Origin: G965247265 sp965247265
Lineage (GTDB): Bacteria; Pseudomonadota; Gammaproteobacteria; UBA4575
Assembly (NCBI GenBank): GCA_965247265.1
Contig: OZ252002.1
Span: 248,001 to 312,000, forward strand
Length of the DNA stretch: 64,000 nucleotides
Direction: 5' to 3'
How positions within the stretch are numbered: position 1 is the stretch's first letter; every line of letters begins with the position of its first letter. The position numbers were made by a program, and so were the translations under genes. Below the pieces are notes generated by a model, which was given only the letters and a program-made list of their open reading frames with translations, searched no databases and had not been told where the DNA came from. Below are positions 52,989-61,138 of the stretch, one piece after another.

Positions 52989-53019
52989 GATGTAATTTAA
53001 TTTTTGTTAAAAAGGATAT

Positions 53020-53553
53020 CTATAGTTCTTCAATTGCGATATTTGTATTGGTATAAATACAAATACTGGCTGCAATATTTAATGACTTTTGCACAATTTC
53101 ATTGGCATTAAGCTTTGTATTATCAAGCATGGCGCGTGCTGCGGCTTGTGCAAAAGAGCCACCAGAACCAATAGCTACTAATGAATCTTCTGGCTCGATG
53201 ACATCGCCATTTCCAGAAATGATGAGTGAGGTTGTGTCATCAGCAACGGCAAGCAACGCTTCAAGTCTTCGCAACATTCTATCTGTTCGCCAGTCTTTCG
53301 CCAGCTCTACAGCGGCACGTGCTAGTTGGCCTTGCTGTTGTTCGAGCTTTGTTTCAAATCGTTCAAATAATGTAAATGCATCTGCAGTACCACCTGCAAA
53401 TCCTGCTATCACCTTATCATTGTAAAGACGACGAATTTTTCGGGCATTGCTTTTCATGATGGTATTACCAAGCGAAACTTGGCCATCTCCACCTAATGCT
53501 ACTTTCCCATCACGTCGAACTGAAACGATTGTGGTTCCTTTAAATTGTTCCAT
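53020..53553 (-). CDS. hslV: ATP-dependent protease subunit HslV
   Basis: The 177-residue protein has the threonine peptidase start GTTIVSVRRDGKVALGGDG, where the threonine after the short propeptide (T7) becomes the active N-terminus. GSGGSFAQAAARAM and an ASICIYTN tail complete the fold. It forms the double-ring peptidase of HslUV. A 119-base gap separates it from xerC upstream, so a promoter may lie there; HslUV is commonly heat-induced. Confidence 0.97.
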   Translation of the reverse strand: MEQFKGTTIVSVRRDGKVALGGDGQVSLGNTIMKSNARKIRRLYNDKVIAGFAGGTADAFTLFERFETKLEQQQGQLARAAVELAKDWRTDRMLRRLEALLAVADDTTSLIISGNGDVIEPEDSLVAIGSGGSFAQAAARAMLDNTKLNANEIVQKSLNIAASICIYTNTNIAIEEL

Positions 53554-53672
53554 GATGTAATTGTATGATTTCGTAATCGTATTCGTAAATATTCTACATG
53601 AGGGTGTACCCAGCCTTTTTCAAGGTTAGATATATTTTTTAGATTACGCGAGAAAAAGTAAGGTATATGTGG

Positions 53673-54611
53673 TTAAGATGATGAACCGTCTGATTGATTT
53701 GTTTTTTTCGCACGTGGATGAGCGCGATCATAAACTTGGGCAAGATGCTGAAAATCCAAATGCGTATAGATTTGCGTAGTACTGATATCTGCATGTCCGA
53801 GCATTTCTTGTACGGCACGTAAATCACCACTTGATTCCAATAAATGGCTCGCAAAAGAATGTCGTAACATATGCGGGTGAACATGTTTATCTATACCCTT
53901 CTCTCGTGCTAATTGCGCCATGCGCTGCTGTACAGCTCTTGGCGATAAACGCATACCGCGGTTATTCACAAATACCGCTAACTCACTTTCAACTGCAATA
54001 GTTGGGCGCGCATCTAACCAGCGTTGTAGTGCTTTGCACGCAGCAGTTCCAATAGGTAAATAACGCGTTTTATTCCCCTTACCTGTGACCATGACCTGAG
54101 CTTGCGACAATTCGATATCATTAATATTTAATCCAACAATTTCTGCTAATCGAAGACCAGAGGAATACATGAGTTCCATTATGGTATGGTCTCGAAGTTT
54201 AAGCGGATTTTGCGGCCCCTCAGTCAGTAACCGACTGATCTCATCTACATCAAGTAAATTAGGTAATTTCTTTTCTATGCTTGGCGCACGAACATCTGTA
54301 ACGGGATTATTTTCAATTAATTGTTCACGCTGCAAGTAATTATAAAACCCTCTAATTGCACTAAGAGCGCGTTGTAAACTTCGTGCAGAAATACCTCTTC
54401 GTCTCCTTGAACCTGCAAAGTTGCGCACATGCAAACTATCTACATCACAACAATCGGTTACATTTATAGCATTTATAAAATCTATAAACTGATGTAAGTC
54501 ACGTTGATAACTGTCAATTGTAGTCTCGGAGTATCTACGTTCATCGCGAAGATAACGCAAATAGTGATGTAAAAGTTCTTCAGTGGTTGCAGGGCTAGAG
54601 ACTAATGCCAT
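53673..54611 (-). CDS. xerC: Site-specific tyrosine recombinase XerC
   Basis: The 312-residue recombinase has an N-terminal SAM-like domain (LLHHYLRYLRDERRYSETTI) and the catalytic set: the first arginine in LMYSSGLRLAEIVGL, HPHMLRHSFASHLL, EMLGHADISTTQIYTHL with the tyrosine. With XerD it resolves chromosome dimers at dif. Its place after DUF484 in the dapF cluster identifies it as XerC rather than XerD. The tail (KKTNQSDGSSS) is slightly extended. Confidence 0.94.
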   Translation of the reverse strand: MALVSSPATTEELLHHYLRYLRDERRYSETTIDSYQRDLHQFIDFINAINVTDCCDVDSLHVRNFAGSRRRRGISARSLQRALSAIRGFYNYLQREQLIENNPVTDVRAPSIEKKLPNLLDVDEISRLLTEGPQNPLKLRDHTIMELMYSSGLRLAEIVGLNINDIELSQAQVMVTGKGNKTRYLPIGTAACKALQRWLDARPTIAVESELAVFVNNRGMRLSPRAVQQRMAQLAREKGIDKHVHPHMLRHSFASHLLESSGDLRAVQEMLGHADISTTQIYTHLDFQHLAQVYDRAHPRAKKTNQSDGSSS

Positions 54612-54713
54612 AAAAACACATTAAGAAGTGAAAGTGCTAACTACGTTAACACTAAATTAGTGTAGATGGAAATTCTATAAAGTTTTACTTAGATAAAACT
54701 AACAAGATAAAGA

Positions 54714-55445
54714 TTAAGCGGTTGCAAATTGTTGCAACTTAGCACTAATTATTTCACCTAAATTACCTAAAAATAATGTGCCCATGCCACTTTGAAAACG
54801 ATTTGCGTCCGTACTACCCAAAAACAAAACACCTAAGTGTTCATTTTTCTTTAGTGCAACTGCAGCAGCTGAGCGTATTGGCTTTTTATTTTTTTCTATC
54901 ATAAATACATTTTCAATCTGGCGCTTGGTTAGAAATGCTACACCACGTCTTCGGCTTGAAAACAAGTCTTGGATCATTTTGGATTTCAGCAAGTCTTTTT
55001 CAATGTTCTCGCAGTCCTGTACATCCGTGTCGGGCATTGCATCGAACAAACGAATATTTACCTTTGTGCCAGGGAAATCTGTATGTAATAGATTTTGAAT
55101 ACCACTTAACGTTCCTTTAAGTCCTTTAATTGAAACAATGCCTAGCGCTAATGCATGCAAGCGGCGATTTACCCTTTCATTATCTTTGGCTACAGTGATT
55201 AATTGATGTAGCTTGCGATCTAACTCCTTATTTTTAGTCCGTAGCATCTCTACTTGACGCTCGACCAATGAAACAGCTTCTCCTGTTTCATGGGGGATAG
55301 CCAGCGTTTCAATTAGCTCAGAGTGATACATAAAGAAGTCACTATGCGTGCGTAAATATCGCGCTACATCTTCTCGCAAAAGTTTAGGCTTAGATGATGA
55401 AATTTCATCGCTTACAGCGATCTTTTGCTTGGTCTGTGTTGTCAT
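54714..55445 (-). CDS. DUF484 family protein
   Basis: The 243-residue protein has the DUF484 layout: LLREDVARYLRTHSDFFMYH, LLERQV-like SLVERQVEML, a coiled-coil segment, and a GAF-like C-terminal half (VALKKNEHLGVLFLGSTDANRF). Its function is unknown. It overlaps the dapF stop by 4 bases and precedes xerC, the usual gammaproteobacterial order. Confidence 0.9.
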   Translation of the reverse strand: MTTQTKQKIAVSDEISSSKPKLLREDVARYLRTHSDFFMYHSELIETLAIPHETGEAVSLVERQVEMLRTKNKELDRKLHQLITVAKDNERVNRRLHALALGIVSIKGLKGTLSGIQNLLHTDFPGTKVNIRLFDAMPDTDVQDCENIEKDLLKSKMIQDLFSSRRRGVAFLTKRQIENVFMIEKNKKPIRSAAAVALKKNEHLGVLFLGSTDANRFQSGMGTLFLGNLGEIISAKLQQFATA

Positions 55446-56272
55446 AGCGTTAGGCTCCCCTCAAAACTTAATTGTGCTGGACCAGTCATGAATACCGGAT
55501 CATTTGAACTTTGACACTCTATATGCAAGTTCCCACCTGGCAATTCTACAGTTACCTTGGCATCAAGCAGATGTTGTAATTGTCCCACCACAACTGCGGC
55601 ACAAGCTCCTGTACCACATGCGCTGGTTTCGCCAACACCTCGCTCGAATACGCGCAACTTAATATGTTGCGGGTTGAGTACCTGCATAAAGCCAACATTG
55701 GCTTTATTAGGAAACATGGAGTGCGATTCGATTTTGGGGCCTAAAGTACTTACGGGTGCAGTTCTAATATCATCGACTTGAATGACAGCATGTGGATTGC
55801 CCATGGAGACAGCGCCTATTTGTACTTTCTGCGTCTCAACTTCAACCTCGTATAAAGAGGAAGTCTGATCCGCTGTAAATGGTATTTGTTTTGGTTCAAA
55901 TACCGGTGCGCCCATGTCAACAGTGACATCGCCATCATTACGAAGATTAATATGATATACACCACTAATCGTTTTAATAGTAATTAATGTTTTATTAGTC
56001 AATTTGTTGAGGTTGAGAAATTTACCTACGCAGCGCGCACCATTCCCACATTGCTCAACTTCTTTACCGTTACTGTTATAGATCTGATAATTAAAATCAA
56101 CATCTGCATCTTGCGCAGACTTGATGATTAAAATCTGATCACAGCCAACTCCGAGTCTTCGATCTGCAATCCAAAATAATTGTTCTGTTGAAAGAATTAC
56201 ATCTTGGTTAACCGCATCAAAGATTACGAAATCATTACCTAATCCGTGCATTTTTGCAAACTGTAATTTCAT
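55442..56272 (-). CDS. dapF: Diaminopimelate epimerase
   Basis: The 276-residue enzyme has MHGLGNDFVIFDAVNQ, the two active-site cysteines in EQCGNGARCVGKF and ETSACGTGACAAVV, and GNPHAVIQVDD. It converts LL- to meso-diaminopimelate for peptidoglycan and lysine. lysA lies two genes upstream in the same block, so both last steps of lysine synthesis are encoded together. The start of DUF484 overlaps its stop. Confidence 0.96.
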   Translation of the reverse strand: MKLQFAKMHGLGNDFVIFDAVNQDVILSTEQLFWIADRRLGVGCDQILIIKSAQDADVDFNYQIYNSNGKEVEQCGNGARCVGKFLNLNKLTNKTLITIKTISGVYHINLRNDGDVTVDMGAPVFEPKQIPFTADQTSSLYEVEVETQKVQIGAVSMGNPHAVIQVDDIRTAPVSTLGPKIESHSMFPNKANVGFMQVLNPQHIKLRVFERGVGETSACGTGACAAVVVGQLQHLLDAKVTVELPGGNLHIECQSSNDPVFMTGPAQLSFEGSLTL

Positions 56273-56351
56273 AACAACTAAAAGAATGTGGAAAGTTTCA
56301 AAGTAAAATTAAACCATTAGATTAAGTATATTCTTTAGCACACTACAAATA

Positions 56352-56786
56352 TTACTTCATTAATCTCGCATACTCTTTATAAATACATTTATTCATTACG
56401 GTAAAAATATTTTCTCGTTGTGCTTTTAATGCACTATCTGCATCCACAACACCTTCTTGTAACCAAATTGTATTAACGTTTTTGTTTATACATTGATCAA
56501 TAATTTCTGCAACGTATTTTGATGCGCGAAAAACATCGACTAAATCAATATTAAATGGAATATCTTGCAATGATGGATAAGCCTTTTTACCTAAAACTTC
56601 TGTTACTGCAGGACGCACCGGTATTATATCAAACCCAAATTCCTGCATATGTTTTGATACACGATGACTGGGCCTATGTGGTTTTGGTGACAAACCAATC
56701 ACTGCAATAATTTTAGTAGCATTGAAAATTTCGATAATGTCTTCGTCAGAAGGCAAATTATAAGCATCTTTTAATGATGTATTCAT
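56352..56786 (-). CDS. CoA-binding domain protein (YccU type)
   Basis: The 144-residue Rossmann-fold protein has KIIAVIGLSPKPHRPSHRV, GFDIIPVRP, VDVFRASKYV and TIWLQEGVVD, the pattern of the small stand-alone CoA-binding proteins. The function is unknown. Its start overlaps the methyltransferase stop by 4 bases (ATGA), so it is translationally coupled within the lysA-dapF block. Confidence 0.88.
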   Translation of the reverse strand: MNTSLKDAYNLPSDEDIIEIFNATKIIAVIGLSPKPHRPSHRVSKHMQEFGFDIIPVRPAVTEVLGKKAYPSLQDIPFNIDLVDVFRASKYVAEIIDQCINKNVNTIWLQEGVVDADSALKAQRENIFTVMNKCIYKEYARLMK

Positions 56787-57448
56787 TTGATATACCCGTA
56801 CACGAGCATATGACGGTCACTAATTTGCTCAATACTTAAACTCTTTATTTGCGCCTCATCCAATTGCTCATACACCTCTTCAATTGAAAAAGCCGCCAAT
56901 AATGAATTGAAAAAATCATGGCGTAATATCTCCGGTTCATTAACTGCATATTGCTCCAATAATCGTTGGGCTGACTGTACCGTATCTGGCCGGAATAGAT
57001 CGCTGATGAAGATAGCAGTCTTTGATGTGGAATATCTTTTTACGACAGCCCATAAATGCTGCGCATTATGAAGATGGTGCAATAAGCTATTTGAAACAAT
57101 AGCATCGTAATTATCATTGGGTAGATTGCAGCTGTGTAAGGACTGTAAATGCAATGTAATGCGATCCTGCAATGCTTCACGCACTAAGATAGAACGCGCT
57201 TGATCCAGCATTTTTTGTGCGCCATCTACTGCATCAATGTTGCAATTTAAATACATGCGCGCAAATCGAATCGCTATATCTGCAGGTCCACAGCCAAGAT
57301 CCAATACATTTTGCAGTTCACCAATACGTGGAAATACTCGTTTGAAATTTTCCACAATTGCGCGATGCGATTCTTCAAAATTGGCGTTTGCATATGTCAA
57401 CGCCTGCATTGAATCATTCATTAGCTCGGGTTCAGGCACACGCTGCAT
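56783..57448 (-). CDS. Class I SAM-dependent methyltransferase
   Basis: The 221-residue protein begins MQRVPEPELMND and has a SAM-binding loop LDLGCGPADIAIRFA, VDGAQKMLDQA and a post-motif SNSLLHHLHNAQHLW. The substrate is unknown. Its ATG shares a base with the lysA stop (TAATG), and it overlaps the next gene by 4 bases, so it is tightly coupled in the operon. The VPEPELM opening recurs in methyltransferases next to lysA/dapF or CoA-binding genes in other bacteria. Confidence 0.85.
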   Translation of the reverse strand: MQRVPEPELMNDSMQALTYANANFEESHRAIVENFKRVFPRIGELQNVLDLGCGPADIAIRFARMYLNCNIDAVDGAQKMLDQARSILVREALQDRITLHLQSLHSCNLPNDNYDAIVSNSLLHHLHNAQHLWAVVKRYSTSKTAIFISDLFRPDTVQSAQRLLEQYAVNEPEILRHDFFNSLLAAFSIEEVYEQLDEAQIKSLSIEQISDRHMLVYGYIK

Positions 57449-58695
57449 TAATTTGGAATCACTTCATCTGAAAATAATTGTTCAATGCTTTCTCGCTTGC
57501 GTATTAGCCATGCCTGCTCCTTATCCACTAAAACTTCAGCCGCACGTGGACGCGTATTGTAATTACTCGCCATCACAAAGCCATATGCGCCTGCTGAATG
57601 GATAGCGAGTACGCTTCCTTCTTTTATTGCTAATTTTCGATCCTTGCCCAAAAAGTCACCTGTTTCACAAACAGGCCCAACCACATCAAAAATATCTTCG
57701 TTACCCTTATATTGCTCCACTGCCTCAATTAGATGCCACGCAGAATACAATGAAGGACGGATAAAGTCGTTCATAGCCGCATCTACTAACGCAAAACTCT
57801 TATTACTCATTTTTTTTATATGCTCAACACGAGTAAGCAAAACACCCGAATTTCCTACAATTGCACGACCTGGTTCAATTAATAATTCAAGCTTTCGGTT
57901 TTGCAAAAATGGCACGATAACGTCTGCATATTCAGCTGGAGTGGGTGGATTATCATTTTCTGTATACCGGATTCCAAGGCCACCCCCCACATCCACATGT
58001 TGTAGCTGAATTCCGTTCTCAAATAATTGATCAATTAATTCAAATATACGTTCATAGCAGGTTTGAAGTGGTGCTAACTCCAATAATTGAGAACCGATAT
58101 GACAATTCACACCTGCGGCATTTAAATGACTACTTTTATTGATTAACTGATAAATTTCTAACGCTTGATCAATTTCAATGCCAAATTTATTCTCTTTTAA
58201 TCCTGTAGAAATATACGGGTGTGTTGTGGAATCCACATCCGGATTCACCCGTAAGGAAACATTGGCTTTGATATTCATTTCACGAGCAATGTTATCTAAG
58301 CGCACCATTTCAGATGTAGATTCAATATTGAAGCAATATATACCCTCAATAAGTGCCCGGCGCAGCTCATCTTCACGCTTCGCTACGCCCGAAAAAACAA
58401 CTTTGTTAGCCTCTCCTCCCGCACGTAGCACACGTTCGAGCTCACCTATTGAAACAATATCAAAGCTTGCACCTAGCTTCGCCAGTATGTTTAAAATTGC
58501 GATATTGGAATTTGCCTTTACTGCATAACATATTCGTGTTGGCCAGTTTTTTAATGCGTTTGCAAACAATTGGTAGTTGTTTTCAATTGAATTCTTTGAA
58601 TAAACAAAACAAGGCGTTCCATATGCGTTGGCAAGTTCTAACAAACTCACATCCTCTACATAGAGAAGCTTATTACGGTATTGGTATGGATTCAT
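57448..58695 (-). CDS. lysA: Diaminopimelate decarboxylase
   Basis: The 415-residue PLP enzyme has the cofactor lysine K60 (ICYAVKANSN), HIGSQLLELAPL, DVGGGLGIRYTEND, LIEPGRAIVGNSG and the closing PVCETGDFLGKDR, GAYGFVMASNYN. It makes lysine from meso-diaminopimelate. It follows the small lipoprotein LptM by 79 bases and is followed by coupled genes. No lysine riboswitch was seen upstream. Confidence 0.96.
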   Translation of the reverse strand: MNPYQYRNKLLYVEDVSLLELANAYGTPCFVYSKNSIENNYQLFANALKNWPTRICYAVKANSNIAILNILAKLGASFDIVSIGELERVLRAGGEANKVVFSGVAKREDELRRALIEGIYCFNIESTSEMVRLDNIAREMNIKANVSLRVNPDVDSTTHPYISTGLKENKFGIEIDQALEIYQLINKSSHLNAAGVNCHIGSQLLELAPLQTCYERIFELIDQLFENGIQLQHVDVGGGLGIRYTENDNPPTPAEYADVIVPFLQNRKLELLIEPGRAIVGNSGVLLTRVEHIKKMSNKSFALVDAAMNDFIRPSLYSAWHLIEAVEQYKGNEDIFDVVGPVCETGDFLGKDRKLAIKEGSVLAIHSAGAYGFVMASNYNTRPRAAEVLVDKEQAWLIRKRESIEQLFSDEVIPN

Positions 58696-58774
58696 GTCGA
58701 TTAAATTTTATGCCTTAATTAGAAAAACGAAGCGATGAACCTTTACAAATAATTAACAAGGTCAGCGAATGGAG

Positions 58775-58915
58775 TTAACTATTGGGTTTATCCTTGGTTT
58801 CTTCCTCAGACTCTTCTTCAGGCAAATATAAATCACCAGTCTGGCCGCAACTTACGATAACGCATGCAGCAACTATGATGAAGGCTAGAAGATATAATTT
58901 GAATCGCAGCATCAT
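58775..58915 (-). CDS. lptM: LptM (LppL/YifL) small lipoprotein
   Basis: This gene is too short for a typical ORF search: 46 residues starting MMLRFKLYLLAFIIVAAC and giving a lipoprotein with the LptM motif CGQTGDLYLPEEE after VIVS. The signal, lipobox (IVSC) and LYLP sequence match the family exactly, and the position upstream of lysA is conserved in gammaproteobacteria. LptM helps oxidative maturation of the LPS transport protein LptD. Two adjacent ATG codons (58915 and 58912) are possible starts. Confidence 0.9.
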   Translation of the reverse strand: MMLRFKLYLLAFIIVAACVIVSCGQTGDLYLPEEESEEETKDKPNS

Positions 58916-58978
58916 TGTACTCTTAATATCTAATGTTATTGTATAGACCCTTTAAACAACAAGAAACCTAGAATAGTA

Positions 58979-59641
58979 TTGGCGCTCTCCACAATTCAAA
59001 TTGATACACAAGCAAATCCTGATTGCGCCATTATTTGGCTACACGGCCTTGGTGCCAATGGACAGGACTTTGTTCCAATTGTTGAAGACCTTAGTCTTCC
59101 AAAAACATTGTCGGCGCGATTTATTTTCCCACACGCGCCTATTCAAGCCGTCACTTTGAATAATGGCGTAGAAATGCCATCTTGGTATGATATTTTTGGT
59201 TTAGATCGAAATAGCAATGAAGACCATGCTGGAATACAGGCTATTAGTGACGAGATTTATGTGCTCATCAGCCAGCAGGTGGACGCCGGCATTTTAGCAA
59301 AACGAATCGTTCTAGCAGGATTTTCACAAGGCGGTGCACTAGCACTCTTTGCCGGCTTAAGCACCTCACACCAACTTGCCGGCTTGTTGGGCATGTCATG
59401 TTATTTACCACATCGGAATGAGTTGAATAGCTACTCTGCTTTAGCAGATCGATCTTTGCCTATATTTTTAGCGCATGGCCTCTATGACGAGGTTGTTTCT
59501 ATTGAGTTTGCACAACATGCGCGTGAGCTTTTAGAACAACAAAATTTTAAAATCAGCTGGAATGAGTACCCTTGCTCACATACTGTTTGTCCACAAGAGA
59601 TTGTCGATATTCGAGATTGGCTACTCAATCGCTGGCAATAA
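58979..59641 (+). CDS. Carboxylesterase, alpha/beta hydrolase fold (PF02230 type)
   Basis: The 220-residue protein has the family opening CAIIWLHGLGANGQDF, FIFPHAPIQAVTLN, the nucleophile motif LAGFSQGGALALF with its serine, an aspartate in AHGLYDEVV and a histidine in PCSHTVCPQE. It is a cytoplasmic serine esterase of the acyl-protein thioesterase group, with broad specificity for short esters. It starts with TTG and is convergent with argH (12 bases between stops). Confidence 0.9.
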   Translation: MALSTIQIDTQANPDCAIIWLHGLGANGQDFVPIVEDLSLPKTLSARFIFPHAPIQAVTLNNGVEMPSWYDIFGLDRNSNEDHAGIQAISDEIYVLISQQVDAGILAKRIVLAGFSQGGALALFAGLSTSHQLAGLLGMSCYLPHRNELNSYSALADRSLPIFLAHGLYDEVVSIEFAQHARELLEQQNFKISWNEYPCSHTVCPQEIVDIRDWLLNRWQ

Positions 59642-59653
59642 ATTTGTATTTAA

Positions 59654-61054
59654 TTAGCTGGTTTTGAATTTACTCATTCGTTGATGCCCACGTTCAACTT
59701 GCAATGCCACTTGTGCGGGCGATGTACCGCCATATGTTTCTTTTGATGCAACCGACCCCTGAAGCGAGAGTATTTCAAATACATCTTTTTCAATTGATGG
59801 ACTAAAATTTTGCAATTCGTGCAAACTTAACTCATCGAGTTGTTTATTCTGAGAAATTGCGTACTTTACCGTCTTACCAACTACCTCGTGCGCATCACGA
59901 AATGGTACTTTTTTCTGCACCAAGTAGTCTGCCAAATCCGTAGCCGTAGCACATCCTTGCTGTGCAGCTTTAAATAATTGCTCACGATTAACAATTATGT
60001 GTGGCAACATATTGGCAAAAGCGATAATACAGTCGTGCGTGGCATCTACAGAATCAAAGAGTGGTTCCTTATCTTCTTGATTATCTTTGTTATATGCTAA
60101 TGGCTGACTTTTCATCAAGGTCAGTAATGCTAATAAGTTTGCGAATACGCGCGCAGATTTACCTCTAACCAGTTCAGGCACATCAGGATTTTTCTTTTGA
60201 GGCATTATTGATGAGCCTGTGCAAAATCGATCTGGCAATTCAACAAAATTGAATTGTGTGGACGTCCAAAGCACGAGTTCTTCGGCTATTCGAGATAAAT
60301 GCACAAATAGTATTGCTGAAAATGAGCAGAATTCAATTGCAAAATCTCGATCGCTCACCGCATCTATACTATTGTGACAAAGCTCAGAAAAGTGTAACTG
60401 CTTACAAACAAAATCTCGGTCTAACTTAAAACTACTGCCTGCGAGTGCTGCTGCTCCAAGCGGCAAACAATTTACACTTTCTCTGCATTGACGTAATCGC
60501 ACACGGTCTCGGTAAATCATCTCAAACCATGCAAGCATGTGATGCCCAAAAGTTATTACCTGTGCCACCTGCATATGCGTATATCCAGGCATAATTGTTT
60601 CTGCTTCCTTTTTGGCGATTGATAAAATCGCCAATTGCAATTTTTCAAGCTGCTGGTCAATATCATCCATTGCGCTACGTAAATAAAGTCGCACATCTGT
60701 GACTACTTGGTCATTACGTGAGCGCCCTGTATGCAGTCTTTTCCCAGCCTCGCCCACTATTTCTGTCAAGCGGGCTTCAATATTCAGATGCACATCTTCT
60801 AGGCTGGAGTCCCAATTGAAAGCACCAGTTTCAATCTCCATCTCGATCTTATTTAAAGCCTCCAATATATTGTCGCAATCATTTTTGTTAAGCACACCAA
60901 TTCGTGCAAGCATCTGAGCATGCGCCTTGGAGCCCAATATATCTTGCTTATAAAGTCGTTTATCAAATTCAACAGATGCGTTAAATTGCTCGACAAATTC
61001 ATCTGTGGCCTCAGAAAATCGACCACCCCATAATTTTGTATTTTTTTCTTCCAT
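59654..61054 (-). CDS. argH: Argininosuccinate lyase
   Basis: From the ATG at 61054 (MEEKNTKLWGGRFSE) the product is 466 residues. Motifs are LWGGRFSEATDEFVEQF, TGRSRNDQVVTDVRL, PGYTHMQVAQ and the signature GSSIMPQKKNPDVPELVRG. It releases arginine and fumarate. An earlier ATG at 61075 would add seven residues. It is divergent from the algZ-algR gene across 84 bases, as in Pseudomonas. Confidence 0.95.
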   Translation of the reverse strand: MEEKNTKLWGGRFSEATDEFVEQFNASVEFDKRLYKQDILGSKAHAQMLARIGVLNKNDCDNILEALNKIEMEIETGAFNWDSSLEDVHLNIEARLTEIVGEAGKRLHTGRSRNDQVVTDVRLYLRSAMDDIDQQLEKLQLAILSIAKKEAETIMPGYTHMQVAQVITFGHHMLAWFEMIYRDRVRLRQCRESVNCLPLGAAALAGSSFKLDRDFVCKQLHFSELCHNSIDAVSDRDFAIEFCSFSAILFVHLSRIAEELVLWTSTQFNFVELPDRFCTGSSIMPQKKNPDVPELVRGKSARVFANLLALLTLMKSQPLAYNKDNQEDKEPLFDSVDATHDCIIAFANMLPHIIVNREQLFKAAQQGCATATDLADYLVQKKVPFRDAHEVVGKTVKYAISQNKQLDELSLHELQNFSPSIEKDVFEILSLQGSVASKETYGGTSPAQVALQVERGHQRMSKFKTS

Positions 61055-61138
61055 CAAAATAGTTTCTAAAGACAATGCAGCAGTATAGCATTAGGCTTTA
61101 TATTCACGACGTATACATCCGTTTTCTGATTAGTAAAA

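Noticed and set aside
58696..58774. Lysine riboswitch before lysA
   Set aside because: The gap between lptM and lysA is only 79 bases and shows no lysine-riboswitch-like long structure.
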